Below, in pieces: positions 8,427-17,199 of a DNA stretch of 64,000 nt. Position 1 is the first letter of the stretch; every line of letters starts with the position of its first letter. Under the pieces are notes generated by a model that saw only the letters and a program-made list of their open reading frames with translations, searched no databases and was not told where the DNA came from. The position numbers and the translations under genes are program-made. This stretch comes from Chlamydiales bacterium (GTDB lineage: Bacteria; Chlamydiota; Chlamydiia; Chlamydiales; JACKPQ01), in contig JACKPP010000001.1 in the NCBI GenBank assembly GCA_024233455.1, positions 248,001 through 312,000 of the forward strand, written 5' to 3'.

Positions 8427-9104
8427 TTATGTTAACGCCAATCTAATCAGAGCCGTCACTGCTTGAGGTTGTTCGGTCGGGCAGTGATGCCCCGACTCTT
8501 CGATGATGGTAAGCTGAGCCTGGGGGATCAAGTTCTTGATTTGCTCATGTTGATCCAGGGAAAAAAGCACGTCTTGACGTCCATGAATAACCAGTGTTTT
8601 TGCGCTAATTTTCGGCAAAATCGCGGTAAGATCTTCGCCTGTGCTAAGAGCGTTGATAAGGCGCTTGTACACTTCGGGAGGTTTCTCTAAGAGCGCCTCG
8701 ATCGTGTCTTTAACCAGAGCGCTTTTGGGGTCAAAGAAAAACAAAGGGATTTGATGGTTAAACAATGTTTCTAAACCCATTGCATCCATTGCTGCGCTGG
8801 CCATTTTGTTTTGCTTAATAAAGTCTTGGCTCGGCGCTGCCCAGGTGTTGATTAAAATCAAATTTTGGATTTTTTCTCCCGCTCTGGCAGCACATTTTTG
8901 AGCCAAAAAACCACCCATGGAATGCCCAATAAGAGTACACGGCTCTGTGATTTGATCTAAAAGCGCCTGAGTCATGTCTTCGGTGGTTTCGAAAGCATCG
9001 TAATCAAATACTGTAGGCTCAATGCAATCGGCTAGGTTTTTTATTTGATGCGCATACGCTTTAGCGTTTTCACCAAGACCCGGAATAAATATGGCTTTTT
9101 GCAT
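8427..9104 (-). CDS. Alpha/beta hydrolase
   Basis: A 225-residue alpha/beta hydrolase when started at the ATG at 9104 (MQKAIFIPGLG). An in-frame extension to 9182 would overlap the divergent MFS gene and adds no domain. The nucleophile elbow is GHSMGG (Ser near residue 66), an oxyanion-type HG turn lies at the start, and the C-terminal part has VIHGRQDVLF (acid region) and ESGHHCPTE (catalytic His). Substrate unknown; the compact size with a short cap resembles small esterases and lipases. Monocistronic by context. Confidence 0.83.
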   Translation of the reverse strand: MQKAIFIPGLGENAKAYAHQIKNLADCIEPTVFDYDAFETTEDMTQALLDQITEPCTLIGHSMGGFLAQKCAARAGEKIQNLILINTWAAPSQDFIKQNKMASAAMDAMGLETLFNHQIPLFFFDPKSALVKDTIEALLEKPPEVYKRLINALSTGEDLTAILPKISAKTLVIHGRQDVLFSLDQHEQIKNLIPQAQLTIIEESGHHCPTEQPQAVTALIRLALT

Positions 9105-9147
9105 AATTTTTATTTTACTCTTGAACTTGATTTGGTAAAAGAAAATT

Positions 9148-10413
9148 ATGTTCAGTAAGCATCCCTGGTGGGCTATCACCATTTATATCATCGCCACACT
9201 TTTTCTCATCTACGAGATGGCCCTGCAAGTCTCTCCCAGTGTCATGACCAAGGATTTGATGCGCGACTTTGCCATTGGCGCTGGCAAATTAGGATTGATG
9301 GGCGGCTTTTATTTTTACAGCTATACCCTGATGCAGATCCCCGCCGGCCTGTTAGTGGATCGCTTTGGACCAAGGCGGTTGATTACGCTATCAGCCATTG
9401 TTTGCAGTCTTGGTGCTTTCTTTTTTGGAGGTACCCAAACTTTTACGATGGCTTGCTTAGGCCGTTTTTTCATGGGATTTGGATCGGCATTTGCTTTTAT
9501 CTGCGTACTTGTTGTGGCCTCGCGCTGGTTTCAGAAAAAATCGTTTGCCCTGCTAGTTGGCATGGCCCAGTTCTTGGCAGCTATGGGAGCCCTTTCGGGC
9601 GAGTTGCCGCTCTCTTATGCCATCGATACCTTAGGTTGGCGCCACATGATGATGATTTTGGCAGCTCTTGGTATGGTGATTGCCTTGATCGCGCTCATTT
9701 TTGTGCGCGACTATCCCCAAGAAGCTACACCTACTCACCACCAGGATCGCCATCTAAAATTGTGGCATAAGCTAGCCGAAATTCTTACCCATAAACAAAC
9801 CTACGCCATCGGTGCTTACGCTTTTTGCTCCTGGGCACCAGTTGCAGCTTTTGCCGCTCTTTGGGGAGTGCCATTTATGATTGAGCTCTACCAGATTAGC
9901 AACACCCATGCAGCCTTGGCCATTGCCATGGTGTGGCTGGGATGCGCCTTTTCAGCTCCGTTTTTAGGATGGGTTTCTGATCTGCTCGGCAGGCGGTGTC
10001 TGCCTCTGCAGGTGGCAGCTATTATTGGCACCTTCTGCTCTGCCATGGTCATTTATCTTCCCCTTCCGTTTTGGTTGGCCTGCGTATTGCTAATCGGACT
10101 TGGTGTTGCCGGCTCAGGCCAGATTGTGACGTTTGCCCTGGTGCAAGAGACCAATCGCCCCTCCATGACTGGCGCGGCAATTGGCTTTAATAATATGGCT
10201 GTGGTAGCCGGTGGAGCGATTTTTCAGCCCCTGATCGGTTGGATTTTACATAGCCTATGGAATGGCCAAACTTCACTCGGTATCCCTATTTATTCCGTAA
10301 ATAGCTATAAATTTGCGCTGATGCTCATCCCTCTCTGTTTTGCCACTGCCTGGATTTTGAGCGCTTTTGTAATCAAAGAAACTTACTGTAAAACCATAAC
10401 AAGGAAATCGTAA
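9148..10413 (+). CDS. MFS transporter
   Basis: A 421-residue major facilitator superfamily protein with about 12 membrane helices and the motif A-like loop between helices 2 and 3 (DRFGPRRLI) repeated in the second half as DLLGRRCLPL. The general features resemble the anion:cation symporter and hexuronate/phthalate branch, but the substrate cannot be inferred. It ends two bases before the SDR gene, so the two are almost certainly co-transcribed and possibly functionally linked through uptake and oxidation of a sugar or polyol. Confidence 0.85.
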   Translation: MFSKHPWWAITIYIIATLFLIYEMALQVSPSVMTKDLMRDFAIGAGKLGLMGGFYFYSYTLMQIPAGLLVDRFGPRRLITLSAIVCSLGAFFFGGTQTFTMACLGRFFMGFGSAFAFICVLVVASRWFQKKSFALLVGMAQFLAAMGALSGELPLSYAIDTLGWRHMMMILAALGMVIALIALIFVRDYPQEATPTHHQDRHLKLWHKLAEILTHKQTYAIGAYAFCSWAPVAAFAALWGVPFMIELYQISNTHAALAIAMVWLGCAFSAPFLGWVSDLLGRRCLPLQVAAIIGTFCSAMVIYLPLPFWLACVLLIGLGVAGSGQIVTFALVQETNRPSMTGAAIGFNNMAVVAGGAIFQPLIGWILHSLWNGQTSLGIPIYSVNSYKFALMLIPLCFATAWILSAFVIKETYCKTITRKS

Positions 10414-10414
10414 T

Positions 10415-11242
10415 ATGGAATCGACCGCTCCAAAATTAGCACCACTTAAAATTCTCAAGGGGCAACGCGCCCTAGTCACCGGCGCCAGCTCCGGCATTGG
10501 TCAAGCAGTAGCGATCGGTCTGGGACAGGCTGGCTGCGATGTTCTGGTTAACTACGGCCATCATGATGCAGGGGCCATTGAGGCGGTCAAACAGATCGAA
10601 GCTGCCGGCTCCAAAGCTATCGCTTTTCAAGCTGATGTCTCGCAAGAAGACCAAATTTTTAAGATGTACGATGCCATGAAAGAAGCTTTTGGAGGTGTTG
10701 ACATCCTTATCAATAATGCTGGTCTCCAGCGCGACCACCCGATTGAGGAGATGACCCTCGATGAGTGGAATAAAGTCATCGGGGTGAATTTAACTGGTCA
10801 GTTCATGGCCGCAAGAGAAGCCATCAAACATTTTCGCTCTCAAGGCCCCTCAAAACTCTCCTGCTCTTTGGGAAAAATCATCTGCATCAGCTCGGTGCAC
10901 GAAATTGTCCCATGGGCCGGTCACATCAATTACGCTTCTTCTAAAGGAGGTATCCATATGATGATGCAAACGCTTGCTCAAGAGGTGGCTCCAGATAAAA
11001 TCCGCGTCAATAGCATCGGTCCGGGCGCTATCCGCACTAAAATCAACACTTCAGCATGGGACACGCCAGCTGCCTACCAAGACCTTATGAAGCTAATTCC
11101 CTACGATCGGATTGGCGAACCTGAAGATATCGCTCGAGCTGCCACCTGGCTGTGTAGCGATTATGCCGACTATATCAATGGGGTCACTCTTTTTGTTGAT
11201 GGTGGCATGACCCTTTTTCCCGGTTTTCGCACTGGCGGCTGA
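10415..11242 (+). CDS. Short-chain dehydrogenase/reductase, glucose 1-dehydrogenase-like
   Basis: A 275-residue classical SDR. Visible are the cofactor motif TGASSGIG (about 22-29), the NNAG motif (INNAG), the catalytic Ser in CISSVHE, and the Y-x-x-x-K pair in NYASSKGG. The C-terminal region IGPGAIRTKIN and the ending LFVDGGMTLFPGF resemble glucose 1-dehydrogenases (Gdh family), which oxidise D-glucose with NAD(P)+. It is transcribed with the MFS gene two bases upstream. The exact substrate is an inference from C-terminal similarity. Confidence 0.85.
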   Translation: MESTAPKLAPLKILKGQRALVTGASSGIGQAVAIGLGQAGCDVLVNYGHHDAGAIEAVKQIEAAGSKAIAFQADVSQEDQIFKMYDAMKEAFGGVDILINNAGLQRDHPIEEMTLDEWNKVIGVNLTGQFMAAREAIKHFRSQGPSKLSCSLGKIICISSVHEIVPWAGHINYASSKGGIHMMMQTLAQEVAPDKIRVNSIGPGAIRTKINTSAWDTPAAYQDLMKLIPYDRIGEPEDIARAATWLCSDYADYINGVTLFVDGGMTLFPGFRTGG

Positions 11243-11258
11243 GAAAATTCACAGCTAG

Positions 11259-12215
11259 TCAGAACCAGCGGATGCGGCGGAAGAACCAGACCAGTCCTAC
11301 GGCAATTGTCAGCATGATGATACTGAACACCCCAAAAGCCCACGGGGTGTTAGAACCGGGGATGCCTCCAACGTTGATGCCAAATAGTCCGGTAAGAAAA
11401 GTCAGCGGAAGGAATATCACCGCCACTAAAGAAAATATGTACATAGCCCTTCCAGTGTGAGTTGCCAGACGTCCACGGAGTTCATCTATAATATTGATGA
11501 CACGCTCTTTAATGGCCTCTATGTCTTCAACGTAAAGGGTGATGCGATCATGAAGTTCTTGAATTTGGCGTTTTTCTTTTTTGGAAAAAATTTCAAGAGG
11601 AGTATGCCCCAGCTGATAAATGACATCGCGCTCTGGAGCTAGGTGACGCCTTAAAATGAGGGTCTGTTTCTTGGTTTCCGATAGGTGTGAAAAGAGATCG
11701 TGTTCTGCATTTTCCGGAATTTCTTCTTCCCAACTCACCGTCCGTTCATCGAGTTCGGCAATCACAGGCTCCATGTGACCTAAGATGTGTTTGATTAAAA
11801 CCACCATGAATTCGCCGACAGTTTTAGGCCCCACCCCCCTAAGAATTAGATCTTTGACTTCATCGGCGGACCGAAAATCCTGTTTTACAACACTGATAAT
11901 CCGTTTAGGCTCAATCCATAAACGCACAGAAACCATATCTTCATTTTCTTTGTCTGGATGGAAGTTGATGGCGCGTAGTATCACCAAGCATCCTGAACCG
12001 TTGACTTCAACAAAGCGGGGCCTGGTCTCTTCAGCTAGCATGGCGTCTACAACAAACTCATCGACTCCACTTTTGTTTCTTAGATAGTCGGCCGTTCCGT
12101 TGTGGTAAAAATGAAAATGACCCCAGCATGGTTTGGTACAAGAGGTGAATGCTTCAAAATCTATTTCCTTGCCCGCTTCAAAATCACAACCAGCTTGGAA
12201 AGCTTTTTCAGACAT
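11259..12215 (-). CDS. CorA/ZntB-like divalent cation transporter
   Basis: A 318-residue CorA superfamily protein: a large acidic N-terminal cytoplasmic domain, a long helix (about 190-250), and two C-terminal membrane segments. The loop between them reads FGINVGGIPG, which corresponds to the GMN signature with Ile instead of Met and has the ZntB-type NVGGIPG extension. ZntB moves Zn2+ and related cations. The start overlaps the end of the MscS gene by 8 bp, so both are made from one transcript. Confidence 0.88.
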   Translation of the reverse strand: MSEKAFQAGCDFEAGKEIDFEAFTSCTKPCWGHFHFYHNGTADYLRNKSGVDEFVVDAMLAEETRPRFVEVNGSGCLVILRAINFHPDKENEDMVSVRLWIEPKRIISVVKQDFRSADEVKDLILRGVGPKTVGEFMVVLIKHILGHMEPVIAELDERTVSWEEEIPENAEHDLFSHLSETKKQTLILRRHLAPERDVIYQLGHTPLEIFSKKEKRQIQELHDRITLYVEDIEAIKERVINIIDELRGRLATHTGRAMYIFSLVAVIFLPLTFLTGLFGINVGGIPGSNTPWAFGVFSIIMLTIAVGLVWFFRRIRWF

Positions 12216-14511
12216 CTAGTTGCTCCTGCTTGATATGAATATCTCTTTGAGGGTAGGCGATAGTGATGCCCTGTTCTTTGAATTTTCTGGTGATTGCCAA
12301 ATGTATCTCCGTTCTTGCTTTTAAGGTATCCGCTATGTTCCCGATACACACTTTGAGGAGGAAGTTAAGATTACTATCCCCAAATCCATTGAATACCACA
12401 AAAGGAGCTGGTTGGACAAGTCCACATTCAAGTTCTGCGGCTACTTCGTAGAGCAGCTGTATAACTTTCTCAACATCGGAGCCATAGGCAACATCGACGG
12501 CTATTTCGATGCGCCGTATGGGGCTTTCCCAAGTCCAATTCTTGACAATATTGGTGATAAGATGTGAATTTGGGACCATATAAAGGGCGTGATCAAAGGT
12601 GCGAATTTGCGTTGCTCTAACACTGATTTTGGTGACAATCCCCATCTCTCCAGACACCTCAAGTTGGTCCCCTACACGCACAGGTCGCTCTATCAGCATG
12701 ATAATTCCCGAGATAAAATTCATGATGATAGGTTGCAGTCCTAATCCAACTCCCACAGATAGTCCACCAGCGATATAAGCTAAACTTGTGAGCTTAAACC
12801 CAAGAATACGCACGCATAAGATGAAAGCAATTACGATCAAAATGTATCGTATAATGGTCTTTAGAGCCTCACTTAGGCCTTTTTGCATGGTTGTATATGG
12901 AAATACATGTTTGTCTAAAAAATGCATGGCTGCATTGATCAGCATATACGAGATAATAAAAGCAAAAATAGCTAGCACTACCAAGGCAATAGAGATGCGT
13001 TGTCCAGAAATTTCAAATCCGTAGTAGAGCTTTTGCAAAAAGTAGACCACAAAACTGGATCCTATCCCCCAAATGTAGAGCAGCCCAATGATCGCTGTGA
13101 TCCACAGGCTAAATGCCACTAAGCCAATTAACCAATAGCGTAATAAAGTGATCGCGCGTTGTTTGATGGAGAATTTTTTAAAGAGCACGCTGCTTTGAGA
13201 AATAAGACTGTCTATGGCCGAACGGATGAGCACAAATCCTAGCAATAATAAACTGATTAACAAGACAGACTGCAGTAAGTTCATGAGAAGATACTCAGCA
13301 AAAGCCACATACCCCACAAAAAGCAAAACGGGTACGGATACCAAAATCAAACCGGCAACATATCGAAAGCAAGTTGAGAGCCACTTAGAAACGTGGTTAA
13401 GAAATCCCCATATTTTGGCATCGAGCAAAAATAGCAAATTCACGCAAAGCGCGGTTTGCAGAATGATCCGCACGTAGTCTGCAAAGTCTTCTGGCAAATC
13501 TACAGATAAATCTATTCCACGAAACCATAACGTCAGCGCTAAAAGTGGCCCTGCCCAAGATAGGCGTACAGATAGACTGTTTGCAAGATGATCCTCGAGT
13601 TGAAAAATCCGATGGCTAGGCAAGTCAGACCTGAAAATAACGCGGACTAGGACTAAATAGATCCAAAGTCCCCCTACAAGACAAAAAATGGAAAAAATGA
13701 AGCTAAATAAGTTTTCGGGAAAGGCATTTAATATTTTGAGGTAGGCTAAAAAAAGAAAACCTACAGCACTTGGTACAATACCGTCTGTAAAAAAATCCAC
13801 TGCCGCTTCTTTAAGCTTATAGGCATCGGAAATGGTCTCATCTTCAATGATGTAGCGTTTTTTTAAAGGGCGTCGAATAAGGACTAAGAACACGCCTACG
13901 AGAATAAATGTGATCCCTACGAAAATCCCTTTTTTTGTGACTACACTCTGAAAAAATTGCAGCGCGATGGCACCGTAAGCAGGATCGAAAAATTTGCTGA
14001 TCTTGGTGAATCCCTCTTCATCCCCCTGCAGTTCGTAAATAGGGCTGCTGCGCCATTTTAAAAGATAGACTCGGAGCTTTAGCTCAGTCTGGTTGACATC
14101 AATTTGAATGGTTTGCGACCGGGCAATCAGGGCTTTGATCCGTTTTACTCTATTATGATAAAAGGCCTCTTTGGTTTTTAACTGCATTCTTTGGGCTGCC
14201 ATTTCGCTATCTTCGGGAATATCTCCTTCGGCCGGAGCAGGACCTAAATCATCTAGCATGGACTGGACAGTCAGTAGATCTTTTTCACTACTAACCCGAA
14301 TGGTGTTTAACTGCACTACCATCTGTTGTATGTCTGTGCGAAATTGATAGATCTTGGTTAGGCTAAGTTGAGATAGGTCGAGCAACTCAATACGAATTTC
14401 GTTGAGATTTTTATCGATCTTATTTAGTTCTTTTCTCGTGTTATCTACACTCTCAGAAGCATAAAGAAAGTGAAAAAATAAAAGACATAATGGCAATAAT
14501 CTTCGTATCAT
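12208..14511 (-). CDS. MscS-family mechanosensitive channel, large form
   Basis: A 767-residue protein with a signal peptide-like start (MIRRLLPLCLLFF), a predicted periplasmic helical domain (about 20-160), roughly ten membrane helices and, near the C-terminus, the MscS core. The pore helix carries the glycine/alanine-rich run AGGLSVGVGLGLQPI, followed by the beta-domain entry ERPVRVGDQLEV. The size resembles multi-helix MscK/YnaI-type channels that open under osmotic downshock. It is the first gene of a two-gene unit with the ZntB-like gene. Confidence 0.88.
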   Translation of the reverse strand: MIRRLLPLCLLFFHFLYASESVDNTRKELNKIDKNLNEIRIELLDLSQLSLTKIYQFRTDIQQMVVQLNTIRVSSEKDLLTVQSMLDDLGPAPAEGDIPEDSEMAAQRMQLKTKEAFYHNRVKRIKALIARSQTIQIDVNQTELKLRVYLLKWRSSPIYELQGDEEGFTKISKFFDPAYGAIALQFFQSVVTKKGIFVGITFILVGVFLVLIRRPLKKRYIIEDETISDAYKLKEAAVDFFTDGIVPSAVGFLFLAYLKILNAFPENLFSFIFSIFCLVGGLWIYLVLVRVIFRSDLPSHRIFQLEDHLANSLSVRLSWAGPLLALTLWFRGIDLSVDLPEDFADYVRIILQTALCVNLLFLLDAKIWGFLNHVSKWLSTCFRYVAGLILVSVPVLLFVGYVAFAEYLLMNLLQSVLLISLLLLGFVLIRSAIDSLISQSSVLFKKFSIKQRAITLLRYWLIGLVAFSLWITAIIGLLYIWGIGSSFVVYFLQKLYYGFEISGQRISIALVVLAIFAFIISYMLINAAMHFLDKHVFPYTTMQKGLSEALKTIIRYILIVIAFILCVRILGFKLTSLAYIAGGLSVGVGLGLQPIIMNFISGIIMLIERPVRVGDQLEVSGEMGIVTKISVRATQIRTFDHALYMVPNSHLITNIVKNWTWESPIRRIEIAVDVAYGSDVEKVIQLLYEVAAELECGLVQPAPFVVFNGFGDSNLNFLLKVCIGNIADTLKARTEIHLAITRKFKEQGITIAYPQRDIHIKQEQLDV

Positions 14512-14555
14512 GCTATGGCTATATCAGGGGGGGACATCAAAAGTCAATATGAGTT

Positions 14556-14783
14556 ATGCCTTATAGATCTAGAGAGGATTTACCAGAAAACATCCAAAAC
14601 GTGTTACCTATTCACGCACAAGATATTTTCAAAGAAGCTTTTAATAATGCTTGGGACACTTACGGTGACCCTAAAAAGCGACGTGGAGGAGCATCTCAGG
14701 AAGAGATTTCTCACCGCGTAGCTTGGAGTGCAGTCAAAAAGGACTACCACAAAGGCCAAAGCGGAAAGTGGGTTAAAAACTGA
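14556..14783 (+). CDS. chaB: ChaB family protein
   Basis: A 75-residue protein matching ChaB over its full length. It begins MPYRSREDLPENIQNVLP and contains AHDIF-like AQDIFKEAFNNAW, then a basic turn and HRVAWSAVKKDY. ChaB is a small soluble protein named as a regulator of the cation antiporter ChaA in E. coli, and it often sits near stress genes. No ribosome binding site is obvious. No chaA is visible here, although a CaxA-type antiporter is encoded at 61559-62497. Confidence 0.88.
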   Translation: MPYRSREDLPENIQNVLPIHAQDIFKEAFNNAWDTYGDPKKRRGGASQEEISHRVAWSAVKKDYHKGQSGKWVKN

Positions 14784-14808
14784 CCTCTTCCAATTGTGCG
14801 CTGAAAAA

Positions 14809-15048
14809 TTAACGCTTCTTTTTGGGCGAACTAATTTTTTTCCATGGAAAAATCAGTGCGACCAATCCACCAATGACCATGATAATTCCTATCGTCATGT
14901 GCCATCTGGTGGAAGATGGGTAGTGACCCATGGTCTTTTCATAAACTTCTTCTAATAATTTATGCGCAGCCTGCACACTAAATAACAGGGCAATTACACC
15001 TAATATTAAGGCTATAACACCTACTATGCGCCATGTTTTTTGATCCAT
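14809..15048 (-). CDS. Small two-helix membrane protein, DUF3185-like
   Basis: A 79-residue protein with two membrane helices (about 7-27 and 50-68) around a short polar loop, ending in a strongly basic tail. The pattern and the first helix (VGVIALILGVIALLFS) resemble the DUF3185 family. It is a diverged paralogue of the next gene upstream (15053-15271), from which it is separated by 4 bp, suggesting tandem duplication. Function unknown. Confidence 0.7.
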   Translation of the reverse strand: MDQKTWRIVGVIALILGVIALLFSVQAAHKLLEEVYEKTMGHYPSSTRWHMTIGIIMVIGGLVALIFPWKKISSPKKKR

Positions 15049-15052
15049 TTTT

Positions 15053-15271
15053 TTATCTCTTTCCCTTTTTAAATGAACTAATCGTTATGAAAGCTCCGAT
15101 AATGACCACAATAGTCCCAGTAATGGTCCTCCAAAGCGTTTGATTACTGTATTCGCCGGTTGCATCTGAAGCAATTTTTTCCAGAATATTTTGGGTAGCC
15201 ATCAGACCGCTGATTAGCAGCCCCACTCCGACAAGCAATAATATAACACCAATAACTCTGCGTACTCTCAT
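15053..15271 (-). CDS. Small two-helix membrane protein, DUF3185-like paralogue
   Basis: A 72-residue protein of the same layout as its downstream neighbour: helix (IGVILLLVGVGLLISG), polar loop with a Thr-Leu-Trp-Arg-Thr segment matching Thr-Arg-Trp-His-Met in the neighbour, second helix and a basic tail. This is a tandem duplicate. It lies 40 bp downstream of the Host_attach gene and could be read from the same transcript. Function unknown. Confidence 0.7.
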   Translation of the reverse strand: MRVRRVIGVILLLVGVGLLISGLMATQNILEKIASDATGEYSNQTLWRTITGTIVVIIGAFITISSFKKGKR

Positions 15272-15311
15272 GATTAATGAATAAACTATATACAGAATTA
15301 ATTAAATAAAA

Positions 15312-15767
15312 TTAATGATTCCAAAGATCTAAATATTTACACATGAGGTCATGCCGTTTCTTTTGATCCGGAATAGTGATAATGTCGTGATTGATTTCTC
15401 TAAGCAGAGCAGATTTGAGCTGTTTTGGCATAGAATGGTTAAGATCGCCTAAAAATGTGGGGGGCGCAATGATTGCAAACTGCTCAAAACGTTTATCTTG
15501 ATGCGCTTTATCTAAAGCTTCGATGAGTTGAGTTGCAAAGAGCTGCCTCTCATGGTCATGTGGATGGCTCTTAGGTTCCATAGCATGTCTTTGCCCACCG
15601 ACGGGATCATTCGTATGACCTGGCCTGTCGGCCTCAAGGTGCAAATTTTTAGCTCGGCTTTTTTTATGTTCAAAGTGTTTGAGGATGTGAATGGTCTTAC
15701 CCATTCCCTCCACTTCAACAATTTCAGCGTGGCTGCTATCAGCTATAAGTACCCATATTTTCGTCAT
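15312..15767 (-). CDS. Host_attach (baeRF-like) family protein
   Basis: A 151-residue protein that resembles the 'protein required for attachment to host cells' family: start TKIWVLIADSSHAEI, central AADRPG-like LEADRPGHTNDPVGGQRH, and a C-terminal APPTFLGDL with REINHDI. The family name comes from one Agrobacterium gene; the fold is related to archaeal release-factor-like (baeRF) proteins, so a role in adhesion should not be assumed. It clusters with ChaB and two DUF3185-like genes. Confidence 0.8.
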   Translation of the reverse strand: MTKIWVLIADSSHAEIVEVEGMGKTIHILKHFEHKKSRAKNLHLEADRPGHTNDPVGGQRHAMEPKSHPHDHERQLFATQLIEALDKAHQDKRFEQFAIIAPPTFLGDLNHSMPKQLKSALLREINHDIITIPDQKKRHDLMCKYLDLWNH

Positions 15768-15851
15768 AATTTAAAATTAACATAAGGCTTGCATTTGGCG
15801 CTAGGGTTATGTACTCTGTCTCGCTAATAACCAATTTCTAGGAGGATATAG

Positions 15852-16526
15852 ATGCTGAAGATTTTTGCCGCTGTTTGTGTTTTGAGTTTAGGATTTTGTA
15901 AAGATATCACCATCCTTGATCATCCCCTGATTCAACATAAGTTAACCCTCATGCGAAAAAAAACCACAAGTGTCAATGAGTTTCAACAGCTAATAAAAGA
16001 AGTTGGCATGGCGCTTTGTTATGAGATGACCCACGATCTTCCCAGAACATTGGCAGAAATCGAAACGCCGCTACAAAAAATGCAAGCCCCAACAGTGGAT
16101 GGAAAAAAACTGTGTTTGGTTTCAATTATGCGCGCCGGAAATGGCTTTCTGGAGGGAATGAGAGGATTTATCCCCTCAGCACGCGTCGGTTTTATTGGTT
16201 TATTTCGCGATCATGAAACGCTTCAACCGATCAAATACTACTTCAAGCTACCTAAAGATATTCAAAACCGCGACGTTATTGTGACCGATCCGATGCTGGC
16301 AACTGCTGGAACTGCAATTGCTGCCATTGATATGATTAAAGAACTGGGTCCAAGATCCATCAAATTTGGTGCACTAGTTGCGGCTCCTGAAGGCGTAAAG
16401 CGGTTTACAGCTGCCCACCCAGACGTGCCATTATTTGTCTGTGCCATCGATGAAAAACTAAACGATATTGGCTATATCTTGCCTGGTCTAGGTGATGCCG
16501 GCGACCGCATTTTCGGAACTAAGTAA
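15852..16526 (+). CDS. upp: Uracil phosphoribosyltransferase with N-terminal export signal
   Basis: A 224-residue UPRT, which makes UMP from uracil and PRPP. The PRPP loop [14 protein letters not shown] (about 138-151) and the C-terminal uracil site [13 protein letters not shown] are canonical. Typical UPRTs start within a few residues of the [12 protein letters not shown] motif (here residues 23-34), but this protein has an extra leader, [16 protein letters not shown], that looks like a Sec signal peptide. A perfect AGGAGG seven bases upstream selects this ATG, so the leader is translated. A periplasmic or secreted location is therefore suggested, although PRPP is cytosolic. Confidence 0.88.
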   Translation: MLKIFAAVCVLSLGFCKDITILDHPLIQHKLTLMRKKTTSVNEFQQLIKEVGMALCYEMTHDLPRTLAEIETPLQKMQAPTVDGKKLCLVSIMRAGNGFLEGMRGFIPSARVGFIGLFRDHETLQPIKYYFKLPKDIQNRDVIVTDPMLATAGTAIAAIDMIKELGPRSIKFGALVAAPEGVKRFTAAHPDVPLFVCAIDEKLNDIGYILPGLGDAGDRIFGTK

Positions 16527-17199
16527 CCAGCGCTGCGCAGCGAAGGGGGGCTTCGGCTCCCTCACTAATTTTTGTGGGAAAACTCACTGCCCATGCGCCA
16601 GTTGATGGAACTTGATCTAGGTTATTTAAGTTTTCAATGATGTATTTGCCCGCCCCTAAGATGGCCCAATGAACGGGAAAATCGTCTTGATTAGAGCCAT
16701 CCGGAGAGAGCGTATCGATGCCAATTCCTGCAACTTCTCTTTCTAAAAGGTATTCTGCAGCTTCTTTAGAAAATCCAGGGAAATGCTTGCGGCCTTTTTC
16801 ATCCTCTCCGCGGTAGCGCACAGGATCTGACCAGTATTGCTGCCAACCGGTAAACGCTACGACCAGGCTATTGGCCATAATTTTTCCATGCTTTTCTCCA
16901 TAAATTTTTATGTCGTGAGGTTGAATGAAAAGATTTGGGTGAATTTTGGGCCTTAGGTCAATGACGTGCAGCGGAACCACCAGCTGCTCTAAAGGAATAT
17001 GGGCTATGTCACATCCACCTTTGATAAAATGACTGGGTGCATCCATGTGGGTTCCGCAAGCGCCAGAAAGCTTGTATTTCATTACCCGTACGCCCTGATC
17101 GTAATCCATAATGGTGGCGTGTTCAAAACCACATCTGCCCGACCAAGTCGGAATATCAGGTGTAACTGCGTGCGTGAGATCGATTAGACGTGTATACAT
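16519..17199 (-). CDS. Cyclase-family metal hydrolase (KynB-like)
   Basis: A 226-residue protein of the 'putative cyclase' family that includes kynurenine formamidase. It begins [11 protein letters not shown] and has the metal-binding HxGTHxDxPxHF type motif, here [11 protein letters not shown], plus the GIDTLSPDG region near residue 174. The ATG at 17199 is preferred over one at 17211 because GGAG lies six bases before it. Its start overlaps the symporter gene end by 44 bp. Its stop overlaps upp on the other strand by 8 bp. Substrate unknown; a tryptophan pathway role is only one option. Confidence 0.83.
   Translation of the reverse strand: MYTRLIDLTHAVTPDIPTWSGRCGFEHATIMDYDQGVRVMKYKLSGACGTHMDAPSHFIKGGCDIAHIPLEQLVVPLHVIDLRPKIHPNLFIQPHDIKIYGEKHGKIMANSLVVAFTGWQQYWSDPVRYRGEDEKGRKHFPGFSKEAAEYLLEREVAGIGIDTLSPDGSNQDDFPVHWAILGAGKYIIENLNNLDQVPSTGAWAVSFPTKISEGAEAPLRCAALVT

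Noticed and set aside
9104..9182. N-terminal extension of the alpha/beta hydrolase
   Set aside because: It overlaps the divergent MFS gene start and lacks a ribosome binding site; the family N-terminus begins at 9104.
16545..16564. Hairpin with a cTTCGg loop after upp, possible terminator
   Set aside because: It lies in the coding region of the cyclase gene and is not followed directly by a T run; the evidence is too weak for a terminator call.
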